Source of the DNA: Balneolaceae bacterium
GTDB taxonomy: Bacteria; Bacteroidota; Rhodothermia; Balneolales; Balneolaceae
DNA length: 49,154 nt
Assembly (NCBI GenBank): GCA_007127745.1
Contig: SKYV01000062.1
Coordinates: 1-49,154, forward strand
Direction: 5' to 3'
A program made the position numbers and the translations under genes. The notes under the pieces were generated by a model. That model was not told where the DNA came from. It worked only from the letters and a program-made list of their open reading frames with translations, and did no database searches. Numbering within the stretch: the first letter of the stretch is position 1; every line of letters starts with the position of its first letter. Below are positions 10,315 to 18,871 of the stretch, piece after piece.

Positions 10315-11034
10315 TTATGCATCGTCACCCTCAGGTGCTTCTTCATCAGGTATAATTTGTTTTCCTTCTTTCAGGAGTACAATAGAGTCTATTAAGGTAA
10401 TTGAACTTTCTTCCATGTCAGCAATAAGCCTGTCGATTTTGGATACACAATAGTTGTAGCCAATCTGAAGGATAATACCGGCCATCAAACCTCCGGCAGT
10501 TGTAAGAAGTGCAATCTTAATACCACGTGCCACAAGACTTGGTGAGATATCTGCTGCGGCTTCAATTGCATCGAATGCCTCGATCATACCTACAACGGTA
10601 CCAAGAAATCCAAGCAGTGGCGCAATGGCGATAAATAATGACAGCCAGACAAGTCCTCTCTCAAGGAAACTCATTTCAATGGATCCATATGTTGTAATCG
10701 CTTTTTCAGCTGCGTCAATACCTTCGTCGGCACGCATTAAGCCAGCCTGAAAAACTGAAGCTACAGGGCCTCTTGTTTTTGCACACAGTTCTTGTGCGGC
10801 AGGAATTCCACCTTCCTGAAGTGCTTGTTGCACTTCCAGTACAAATTTTCGGGTGTTGATATCTGCCAGGTTAAGGGTGATTATACGTTCCAGAAAAATA
10901 GCCAGGCCAAGGACCAGAGCTATTAATACAGGCCACATAAATTCACCGCCTTCATTAAATTTTTCTACTAATACATTAAAAAAGCCAGCATCAGCCCCAG
11001 CTTGAAGAAAAAAGAGAGCTAAAGATGAAGTCAT
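10315..11034 (-). CDS. exbB: MotA/TolQ/ExbB proton channel family protein
   Basis: 239 aa; FLERGLVWLSLFIAIAPLLGFLGTVVGMIEAFDAIEAAADISPSLVARGIKIALLTTAGGL. Confidence 0.95.
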   Translation of the reverse strand: MTSSLALFFLQAGADAGFFNVLVEKFNEGGEFMWPVLIALVLGLAIFLERIITLNLADINTRKFVLEVQQALQEGGIPAAQELCAKTRGPVASVFQAGLMRADEGIDAAEKAITTYGSIEMSFLERGLVWLSLFIAIAPLLGFLGTVVGMIEAFDAIEAAADISPSLVARGIKIALLTTAGGLMAGIILQIGYNYCVSKIDRLIADMEESSITLIDSIVLLKEGKQIIPDEEAPEGDDA

Positions 11035-11327
11035 ACTATTACTCCGCGTTATGTTTTGGTTATGAGCTTAATTTTTGAAGCAAAATGATAGATCATTTGT
11101 TTCATAAAGTCAAAATATCAAATAATTAAATAACATTTCGACTACAATTTCAAATTCTCTAAAATCAGCTTATTCTAATAATTTCCTTATGGAATATATT
11201 AGATGAAATGACTAAGTGCCAAAACTGTTTGAAATTTTTACGTAAACAATCCGGTTCACTAAACAAATGTTTACAATTGGATTTTTACAACTCAGACACA
11301 CCGTCTTTATTATTTTTATTTGAATCT

Positions 11328-11362
11328 CAAAAAAAACGCATCTGAGATCAGATGCGTTTTTA
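11328..11362 (-). terminator. Rho-independent terminator of the OmpA/Pal-like gene
   Basis: AAAAAAAACGCATCTGAGATCAGATGCGTTTTT perfect inverted repeat with flanking A/T runs. Confidence 0.8.
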
Positions 11363-11374
11363 AGGTGAATTCAT

Positions 11375-11917
11375 TTATCGTCTTGGATTGATAGGATGCG
11401 ATTCCGCGCGTCTGTTCTTTTCACAACCGGGCGAATGGCTATCCATTTCTGCCTCCGAGCAAGGGACTGGCGCTTTGCCAAGACCTCTTGAATCAATTCT
11501 GTCGTCTGAAACGCCGTTTGATGTGTAGAAATCTACAACCGAAGCTGCTCTTCTCAAGCTTAGCCTCAGGTTGTACTGATCGCCACCAACATGGTCAGTA
11601 TATGCATCAACCCGAAGGCGTACATTGGGGTTTTCACGCAGTTTTTCTACATTATCGGCCAGCAGCATAGCTGCACGGTCTGTGATATTGTATCTGTCGA
11701 AGTCAAAATTGATTGTGTTTAGATCTTCAATTCTGTCCACTTCAACAACTTCTTCTTCCTCTTCTTCCTCCCATTCTTCGTCTTCTACCGTCTCCTCAGC
11801 CACTTCGGGTTCTGGTTCCGGCTCAACAATTTCCTCGGAGGTTCTGCAGGAACTGAAAAGAATTCCCAAGGAAAGAAATAAGATGATAATTGAAAATTTA
11901 CTAATTGTGATATTCAT
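11375..11917 (-). CDS. OmpA/Pal-like peptidoglycan-associated lipoprotein
   Basis: Internal Met start MNITISKFSIIILFLSLGILFSSC gives a signal peptide with lipobox; C-terminus YTDHVGGDQYNLRLSLRRAASVVDFY...CEKNRRAE. The ORF track start at 11983 is probably too far upstream. Confidence 0.88.
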   Translation of the reverse strand: MNITISKFSIIILFLSLGILFSSCRTSEEIVEPEPEPEVAEETVEDEEWEEEEEEEVVEVDRIEDLNTINFDFDRYNITDRAAMLLADNVEKLRENPNVRLRVDAYTDHVGGDQYNLRLSLRRAASVVDFYTSNGVSDDRIDSRGLGKAPVPCSEAEMDSHSPGCEKNRRAESHPINPRR

Positions 11918-12145
11918 AGAGCAATTATATTTATGATTTGAACATGAAGATTTTAAAATCTTAAAAGCCTCAATCATTTGCAATATAAATCGTTATTTTA
12001 AAAAAATAATTTTTCTGACGCATGAATTGCATTAATCCAGGAGGCACAAGCAGTAAATGTTATTAGCATTTTCTGTCACCTCCCGATTTATTTTCAAAAT
12101 CAATCAGTAATATCAAAAATTGTTAAAAAACTTTGCGGATCATTG

Positions 12146-14083
12146 CTACGATCCACTTTGATTACTGACTTGTCTATAGCGTGAAATTCCCCTGTCAAGA
12201 AATTTTTCAAATTCTGTTGCTCTCGTAAACCCGATTAACTGATCTAACACATTCCCGGTATTCGGGTCGACAATAACATAGGTGGGAAGTGCCAGTGTGC
12301 CGGTGAGTTCGAATTGAAATTGTTGGTTTTCTGTGGCATTTTGCCCACCATCGGTATACAGTTTAACCTTCTCCATCTGATTAAAACGTTCTACAATATT
12401 TTCTCTGGGGAAAACTGTACTTTCCATCGCACGGCAATTTGTACAGGTGTATCCGGTAAAATCAATAAAAACCGGCCTGTTTTCAGCAATCGCTTGGTCA
12501 ACAGACATTTCGTAATTATTGGACCACTCACTTTCGGTAGTGGTACCCCCTCCTGCACTGATCGAACTGACCACACTTACATCGGTGGCCTGCCGTGCCG
12601 GCAGCCAGGCATCCCAAATTCCCATCGAAGCTCCCAATAAGCCGGGTATCAGATAAAAACTGAATAACAAAAACGAAACTGCGATTAACAAACGCCCTGC
12701 AGAAATATTTTTGGGTTTATCTTCGCCATGTAGTGCAAACAGACCGAGAAGATACAGACCGGCAACCAGGAAAAGTGAAATCCAGATAGCAATTCCAAGC
12801 GGGCGGCTAAAGATTCCCCACTGCCAGATAATATCGGCATTGGCAAGGAATTTCACGGAAGCAGCAAGTATAACGATACCGAGAATCACCTTTACTACAT
12901 TCATCCAGGAGCCGCTCTTAGGGAGAGATTCGAGGTATCCCGGAAACATGGCAAACAATACAAACGGGCTTGCAAATGCCGCCGAAAAGCCAAGCATCCC
13001 CACAATTGGAAAGAACCATTCTCCCCCGGTAGTTGCAGCCAGTACGGCCCCTACAAACGGTGCTGTACACGAAAATGAAACAGCGCTGATGGTCAATCCC
13101 ATAAAAAGTGTCCCCATCACACCAGTGCCTTCGTTACTTTTTTTATTGAGCCAGTTGGTGAGCTGATAGGGAAGTCTGAGTTCAAACATACCGAGAAGAC
13201 TCACACCGAAAACTACAAACAACAATCCAATGAACAGATTTACCCACGGATTGGATGCAAACTGGCTAACTCCTGCCACTCCGAGGATCAGTGCAAGCAG
13301 AGCCCCAATCGTAGTAAAAATCAGCACAATGGATAAACCGAATATAATGGCCTGTCCCCAGCTCGTGCTTTTTTGGGTTCCGTCAGCTCCGGTCTGATTT
13401 GAAAAGTAGGATACGACGAGCGGAATCAGCGGGAAAACACAAGGAGTTAATAATGCTGCAAGACCGGCTGTTATTGCCAGCCATAAAAATGCCCACACAT
13501 TGTCTGATGCTACATCCGAGTCGCTGGTCAGTTCAAACTCTTCTGCCTGGCTGATTGTAACTTCTTCTTCCGGAAAGTCGGTAAAAGGATTATCTGCCAC
13601 TCCGAACAGAAGAATATCTCCTGTAATTTCTTTTGTTTTTGGGGGCAGACACGACCGGTCATCACAAACCTGATAAAGAACTTCAATTTGAACTCTTTGG
13701 TTTCCTTCAAGTTCACTCCGGAATGCTACAGGTATCGTAAATCTGGCCGTATTGGAGTGCCAGCCAAGCTCCGTATTGAAATTGGGATCAAATTCAATTG
13801 CGGCTTCGGTTTCTTCAATATCGCCGGCAATGGCCATTTGCGAACTACCCGATGAAAAAGTAGTGGGATATGGCCCTGCATCCGGGTCATTCAGAATAGA
13901 ATAGAGGTGCCAGTCCCCTTCTATGGTGGCTTCAACCGTCACATTGAACACCTCCCCCGCCCTGGCTGTTTCGGGAGCCTCTACAAGCTCATAATCTACC
14001 GGATCAAGTAACTGTCCATAAACAAAAAATGGGGACAGCGCCAAAAGCACAATCCCCAACACAAATCGTAGTTTTTTCATCAA
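12146..14083 (-). CDS. dsbD: Thiol:disulfide interchange protein DsbD
   Basis: 645 aa; N-terminal DsbD-alpha-like domain (VCDDRSCLPP), central TM domain (LLTPCVFPLIPLVVSYF, SCTAPFVGAVL), C-terminal thioredoxin domain with CTNC. Confidence 0.93.
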   Translation of the reverse strand: MMKKLRFVLGIVLLALSPFFVYGQLLDPVDYELVEAPETARAGEVFNVTVEATIEGDWHLYSILNDPDAGPYPTTFSSGSSQMAIAGDIEETEAAIEFDPNFNTELGWHSNTARFTIPVAFRSELEGNQRVQIEVLYQVCDDRSCLPPKTKEITGDILLFGVADNPFTDFPEEEVTISQAEEFELTSDSDVASDNVWAFLWLAITAGLAALLTPCVFPLIPLVVSYFSNQTGADGTQKSTSWGQAIIFGLSIVLIFTTIGALLALILGVAGVSQFASNPWVNLFIGLLFVVFGVSLLGMFELRLPYQLTNWLNKKSNEGTGVMGTLFMGLTISAVSFSCTAPFVGAVLAATTGGEWFFPIVGMLGFSAAFASPFVLFAMFPGYLESLPKSGSWMNVVKVILGIVILAASVKFLANADIIWQWGIFSRPLGIAIWISLFLVAGLYLLGLFALHGEDKPKNISAGRLLIAVSFLLFSFYLIPGLLGASMGIWDAWLPARQATDVSVVSSISAGGGTTTESEWSNNYEMSVDQAIAENRPVFIDFTGYTCTNCRAMESTVFPRENIVERFNQMEKVKLYTDGGQNATENQQFQFELTGTLALPTYVIVDPNTGNVLDQLIGFTRATEFEKFLDRGISRYRQVSNQSGS

Positions 14084-14123
14084 ATTACATGAATGTGTTC
14101 ATTAACTGAATGTAAACATCCGG

Positions 14124-14570
14124 TTAATCTTCTTTTACTACCCAGATTTTAACTTGTGGATTTAAATCACCCAGTAAATTTACTGTAGCTGTGTATTCGC
14201 CAAGTGTTTTGATGTCCTGGTCGATCTTGATTTTTCTTCGGTCGATTAAGATATCTCGCTCTTCCAAAGCATCAGCAATCTGTATGTTGGTTACGGTACC
14301 ATGGATTTTGTCGTCTTCACCTACAGTTACCGGAATAGTAACGGAAGTGGCCTCGAGTTGTTGCGCAAGTTCTTTCGCAGCATCTGCGGTTAACTCTGCT
14401 CTCAGCTCAGCCTCTCTTTTCATGTTTTCGTAGTGCCTGATAGCTCCTGCAGTAGCTAATACAGCCTTGGCCTGCGGAATCAGGTAATTTCTGCCATAAC
14501 CCGGCTTTACATCTACAAGCTCCCCTGCAGATCCAAGTTTTTCAACATCTTCTTTAAGTAATACTTTCAT
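14124..14570 (-). CDS. rplI: 50S ribosomal protein L9
   Basis: 148 aa; MKVLLKEDVEKLGSAGELVDVKPGYGRNYLIPQAKA. Confidence 0.98.
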   Translation of the reverse strand: MKVLLKEDVEKLGSAGELVDVKPGYGRNYLIPQAKAVLATAGAIRHYENMKREAELRAELTADAAKELAQQLEATSVTIPVTVGEDDKIHGTVTNIQIADALEERDILIDRRKIKIDQDIKTLGEYTATVNLLGDLNPQVKIWVVKED

Positions 14571-14577
14571 AGTCAGA

Positions 14578-14829
14578 TCACCTCATATTTTCTGTTACAT
14601 AGGGAATCAGAGCCATATATCGTGCTCTTTTAACGGCCTTTGAAAGCTGACGCTGATGGCCGGCGCTTGTGCCTGTAACTCGTCTCGGCAACATTTTTCC
14701 CTGATCGTTAATAAACCGCTCTAATATGTCGGTTTGCTTGTAATCGATATACTCAATTCCTGCTTTTGAAAACTTACAATCTTTACTTTTTAAATTTCCT
14801 TTTTTCGGATGTGATGGATTGTTAATCAT
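14578..14829 (-). CDS. rpsR: 30S ribosomal protein S18
   Basis: 83 aa; [49 protein letters not shown]. Confidence 0.98.
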   Translation of the reverse strand: MINNPSHPKKGNLKSKDCKFSKAGIEYIDYKQTDILERFINDQGKMLPRRVTGTSAGHQRQLSKAVKRARYMALIPYVTENMR

Positions 14830-14840
14830 ATTTTAGCCTC

Positions 14841-15224
14841 TTAATCCTCTTCTTCAACTTTTTCTTCTGTTTCTTCCTCAAAAAATGACGGAAGTTCACC
14901 TTTTGCCCTGAGTTCATAATGCCTTAGCATTTTTGGGTCGTACTTCAGAGTCAAATATCTTAGTACATCGTCATGAATCCGCAGATTACGCTCGATCAAT
15001 TCAATGGCTTCAGCCGGTGCCTTAAAGTAAAGGTTTACGTAATATCCGGTACTTTTATTGTCAATTTCGTAGGCCAGTTTTTTAACTCCCCACTCATCCA
15101 CTTCAACGGTTTCCCCGTTGCTTTCTTCGATAAGGTTGTTGATATAACTTACGATCTCTGAAAGCTTCTCGTCCTCGAGAACCGGATTCAGAATGTAAGT
15201 CAATTCATAGAAATCTTTTTTCAT
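14841..15224 (-). CDS. rpsF: 30S ribosomal protein S6
   Basis: 127 aa; YELTYILNPVLEDEK, WGVKKLAYEIDNKSTGYYVNLYFKA. Confidence 0.97.
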   Translation of the reverse strand: MKKDFYELTYILNPVLEDEKLSEIVSYINNLIEESNGETVEVDEWGVKKLAYEIDNKSTGYYVNLYFKAPAEAIELIERNLRIHDDVLRYLTLKYDPKMLRHYELRAKGELPSFFEEETEEKVEEED

Positions 15225-15240
15225 TCGTTTTATCTTTGGT

Positions 15241-15286
15241 TGTTATCCATTATTGGTAACAGTCATCGTGCGTTGTGCCGATAACA
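15241..15286 (-). promoter_or_regulatory. Leader hairpin(s) upstream of rpsF, candidate ribosomal-protein autoregulatory element
   Basis: Minus-strand TGTTACCAATAATGGATAACA folds as a hairpin ending about 17 nt before the rpsF ATG; an upstream TGTTATC can compete for the same GATAACA arm. Confidence 0.4.
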
Positions 15287-15442
15287 GAGCCTTTTAAGAT
15301 AAGGATAGTTAATTTCTTTAACAATGATTCATTTGTTTGAATCTACACATTATAGCAAAGCTTGAGACCGTATTGAATAGCGAAAAAGGAAATGAGATTA
15401 CAGGAATCTATTTCACTATCACTTTTATGATTTATTCAGAGA

Positions 15443-16885
15443 TTAAACAGCGTAGTAGGATGTAATCAGTTCAATTAGCCCGGTAGTTGGCAGAACCGGC
15501 TCAATTCCATAATAGACAGTTAATACTGCAAGAATAACGAGAGTGGATTTGAAAACAAATCCGGGCCTTCTCATAGAATATTCTTTGTGAGACTCTTTAA
15601 AGTAAAGGTAAACCATCACCCTTAAATAATAGTAAACACTTGCTGCACTGGCCAATACACCAATAATTGCAAGCGGTATAAGTCCGGCTTGAACAGCAGC
15701 AGCAAATACATAGTATTTACCTACAAATCCAACGAGCGGCGGAATTCCCGCAAGTGAAAAAAGAAATATGGAGAGTGTAACACCCATCACCGGAACTTTG
15801 AAACCGAGCCCTGCATAACTGTCTATCTCAGTGAAATCGAGTCCGTGGTTACGCTCGTAATAGGCTATCACCCCAAAAGCTCCAATATTCATTAGTGTAT
15901 AGGCAAACAGGTAATATAAAACTCCGGAGTAACCTGCGGCTGTCCCGGCTGCAAGCCCCACCATTAAATAGCCCGCATGGGCAATGCTTGAATAAGCAAG
16001 CATCCGTTTCACATTGTCCTGGGCCAGAGCAATCAGGTTGCCAACAATCATCGTCAGAATGGCCACCACCTGGATTACATTTGTCCAGTCGCCCGCTTCC
16101 GTTCCGGGGAGCATACGTGTCAAAATCAAAATAAATGCCACAAATGTTGCCGATTTGGCAGCCGTAGCCATGAATGCTGTAAGTGTGGTGGGCGTGCCCT
16201 GATATACATCCGGAGTCCACATATGGAACGGTACGGCAGCAATTTTGAAAAAGATACCTACCAGAAGCAAGCCTGATCCGGCCAAAAAGAGAAGTGTTGG
16301 CTCTGCGGCTGCAGCTACTTCATTCAGGTTTGTGTGGCCGGTAGCACCATAGATCAGTGTAATTCCGTACAATAAAAATCCGGTCGAAAATGCACCCAAC
16401 AAAAAATATTTCAAAGCGGCTTCAGCGCCGGTTTTTTCAGTTTTCATCAAACCGGCCAGAACATAGAGGCAAATCGACATGGTTTCCAAGCTCACAAAAA
16501 ACGAAATCAAATCGTTGGAAACGGCAAGACCGAGCATACCGGTGGTTGCGAACAGAATCATTGCATATACCTCTCCGTTATGCAGATCCACATCCCTTAG
16601 ATAATCTCTGGAAATTATAACACAAAACAGTGCACCAAGCAGCACGATAAATGTTCCAAAGGCTCCGGTGCCGCCGTACACAATCATACCGTAAAAAGCG
16701 GTGCCGGATTCTCCAAACATTGCCTGAATAGAAATGAGCAATGCAATTGCCAGGCCGCCAACAGCAAATCCATATGTAACGTGCATGCCTTTTTTGAAAG
16801 CATCGAGCAGGAGTACCAGCAGGCCGGCAGCAGCCACTATAATACCGGGCAAAAATACTTGTAAGTCGTGTAAATAATCCATCAA
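15443..16885 (-). CDS. nuoN: NADH-quinone oxidoreductase subunit N
   Basis: 480 aa; FFKIAAVPFHMWTPDVYQGTPTTLTAFMATAAKSATF, KRMLAYSSIAHAGYLMVG. Confidence 0.96.
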   Translation of the reverse strand: MMDYLHDLQVFLPGIIVAAAGLLVLLLDAFKKGMHVTYGFAVGGLAIALLISIQAMFGESGTAFYGMIVYGGTGAFGTFIVLLGALFCVIISRDYLRDVDLHNGEVYAMILFATTGMLGLAVSNDLISFFVSLETMSICLYVLAGLMKTEKTGAEAALKYFLLGAFSTGFLLYGITLIYGATGHTNLNEVAAAAEPTLLFLAGSGLLLVGIFFKIAAVPFHMWTPDVYQGTPTTLTAFMATAAKSATFVAFILILTRMLPGTEAGDWTNVIQVVAILTMIVGNLIALAQDNVKRMLAYSSIAHAGYLMVGLAAGTAAGYSGVLYYLFAYTLMNIGAFGVIAYYERNHGLDFTEIDSYAGLGFKVPVMGVTLSIFLFSLAGIPPLVGFVGKYYVFAAAVQAGLIPLAIIGVLASAASVYYYLRVMVYLYFKESHKEYSMRRPGFVFKSTLVILAVLTVYYGIEPVLPTTGLIELITSYYAV

Positions 16886-16940
16886 CGATTTATTTTTTTA
16901 ATAAACTCAATAACGTAGAACCTCACTGACAGACAACATG

Positions 16941-17225
16941 TCAGCCGGAAATTTTATCAATCGTTTTCGCAAGTTTAATGTCTTTTCCTGTAACTTTACC
17001 GCCGGCATCGTGAGTACTAAGCTCAATTTTTACATTATTATAAACATTAAACCACTCGGGGTGATGTCCTTGTGCTTCAGCTTCAAATCCTACCCTTACC
17101 ATAAATGCCAAAGCTTGCTTAAAATCCGAAAACGTAAACTCTTTTTTCAGTTTATCATCTTCGAAAGTCCAGCTATCGAGAGCAGTTAATTCTTTTTTTA
17201 TTTCATCGGACGATAATGCATTCAT
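16941..17225 (-). CDS. phhB: 4a-hydroxytetrahydrobiopterin dehydratase (pterin-4-alpha-carbinolamine dehydratase)
   Basis: 94 aa; GHHPEWFNVYNNVKIELSTHDAGGKVTGKDIKLA, the PCD signature. Confidence 0.93.
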   Translation of the reverse strand: MNALSSDEIKKELTALDSWTFEDDKLKKEFTFSDFKQALAFMVRVGFEAEAQGHHPEWFNVYNNVKIELSTHDAGGKVTGKDIKLAKTIDKISG

Positions 17226-17236
17226 AATAGTCAGTT

Positions 17237-18853
17237 TTAATCTTTTGTAACTACAAGTTTCTGTTCAGTTTGATGTTCCTTCAGATCATAAATTTTTGCT
17301 GTCCATTCGGGCAGTTCATCTGTATTGGTGTTTTGCAATACTGCTATACTCTTCTCTTCAGTTTGTGTGATGAATGTATCCACCCACTCTTCAGAATATT
17401 GAGTGAAATCAACTGGACGAATGCCAATCCAAACCATAAATATTACCAGTGGGATTAATAACCCAATTTCTCTGGCATTCAGGTCAACAAGTTTCTCATT
17501 TTCTTTAATTGTGATCGGGCCAAACATCACACGTTGATACATCCAGAGCATATAAACGGCAGCAAGAATCACACCAGTCGCACCCAGTATGGCGTACACC
17601 TTATGATCATATAAAACAGACATAAAGGTGCCGTTCAAAATCAAAAATTCGCCGACAAAACCATTCAACCCCGGCAACCCGATGGAAGCCAGTGTAGCAA
17701 TCATAAAAAGTGTGGCATAAACCGGCATCTTTTTGGCAATCCCTCCGAAATCTGAAATCATTCTTGTGTGCCGGCGGTCATAAATCATACCCACAACAAG
17801 GAAGAGCGCACCGGTGGAAAGCCCGTGGTTGATCATCTGAATAATGGCCCCCTGTACCGCAATTGTGTTAAAGGCAAAAATGCCGAGTACCACAAATCCG
17901 AGGTGGCTGACAGAAGAGTAGGCTACCAGCTTTTTCACATCTTTTTGAACCATAGCCACCAGTGCACCATAAATAATGCCAATGACGGCAAGAACAGCCA
18001 TCCACGGAGCAAATTCCATAAAAGCGTTCGGAAATACCGGCATGCAAACACGAACGAGGCCATAGGTTCCAAGTTTCAGCATAATTGCGGCAAGAACTAC
18101 CGAGCCGGCTGTAGGCGCTTCGGTGTGAGCGTAAGGGAGCCATGTATGAAACGGAAATAGTGGCACTTTGATACAAAATGCAAGAGCAAACGCCAGGAAA
18201 AGCCATGTTTGTTCAACCAGTCCGGGGGTGTATTCAGGACCTGATATAAATCTCCAATCAGCTGAAAACTCATAAATTCCGGTAGCAGCTCCGGCATTGT
18301 AGCCCAGATAAATTAATGCAACCAGCATGATGAGCGAACCTACCAGCGTATAAATAAAAAATTTGATGGTAGCCCGTATTTTATCGCTCCCGCCCCATAT
18401 TCCAATCAGGAAGTACATGGGAATCAAAGAGAGTTCAAAGAAAACGTAAAATACCACCAGATCGAGCGAGGCAAAAACACCCAGTGATGCGGTCTGTAAA
18501 ATCAGCAGCATCGAATAGTAGCCGATCAGGCTTTTTTTGACGGAACTCCATGATGCCAAAATTACAATGGGGCCAAACAGGGTTGTGAGCATAAACAGTA
18601 GCAAACTCAACCCGTCGAGACCCACCAGATATTTGATATCCATCCCAGAAAAAATCGGTGATCCTTCCGTCAGATATTGAGGTACAGCAGAATTCACCAC
18701 ATCAAAATTAAAAAGCAATGGAAGAGACAGAAAAAAGGTAGCCGTGGTTATAATCAGGCTGGTCCATTTTACAGCTTCATCTGTTTTGATGAACAAAAAT
18801 GCAGCAACACCAAGCAGCGGCAGATAAATTGTGATATTTAATAATAACTCCAT
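17237..18853 (-). CDS. nuoM: NADH-quinone oxidoreductase subunit M
   Basis: 538 aa; FELSLIPMYFLIGIWGG, FCIKVPLFPFHTWLPYAHTEAPTAGSVVLAAIMLKLGTYG. Confidence 0.97.
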   Translation of the reverse strand: MELLLNITIYLPLLGVAAFLFIKTDEAVKWTSLIITTATFFLSLPLLFNFDVVNSAVPQYLTEGSPIFSGMDIKYLVGLDGLSLLLFMLTTLFGPIVILASWSSVKKSLIGYYSMLLILQTASLGVFASLDLVVFYVFFELSLIPMYFLIGIWGGSDKIRATIKFFIYTLVGSLIMLVALIYLGYNAGAATGIYEFSADWRFISGPEYTPGLVEQTWLFLAFALAFCIKVPLFPFHTWLPYAHTEAPTAGSVVLAAIMLKLGTYGLVRVCMPVFPNAFMEFAPWMAVLAVIGIIYGALVAMVQKDVKKLVAYSSVSHLGFVVLGIFAFNTIAVQGAIIQMINHGLSTGALFLVVGMIYDRRHTRMISDFGGIAKKMPVYATLFMIATLASIGLPGLNGFVGEFLILNGTFMSVLYDHKVYAILGATGVILAAVYMLWMYQRVMFGPITIKENEKLVDLNAREIGLLIPLVIFMVWIGIRPVDFTQYSEEWVDTFITQTEEKSIAVLQNTNTDELPEWTAKIYDLKEHQTEQKLVVTKD

Positions 18854-18871
18854 GCTGATCTTAAAAAATCT

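Noticed and set aside
12711-13166. 151-aa + strand ORF
   Set aside because: Antisense to dsbD; composition looks like a shadow frame.
17768-18160. 130-aa + strand ORF, with 17868-18206 minus
   Set aside because: Shadow frames of nuoM.
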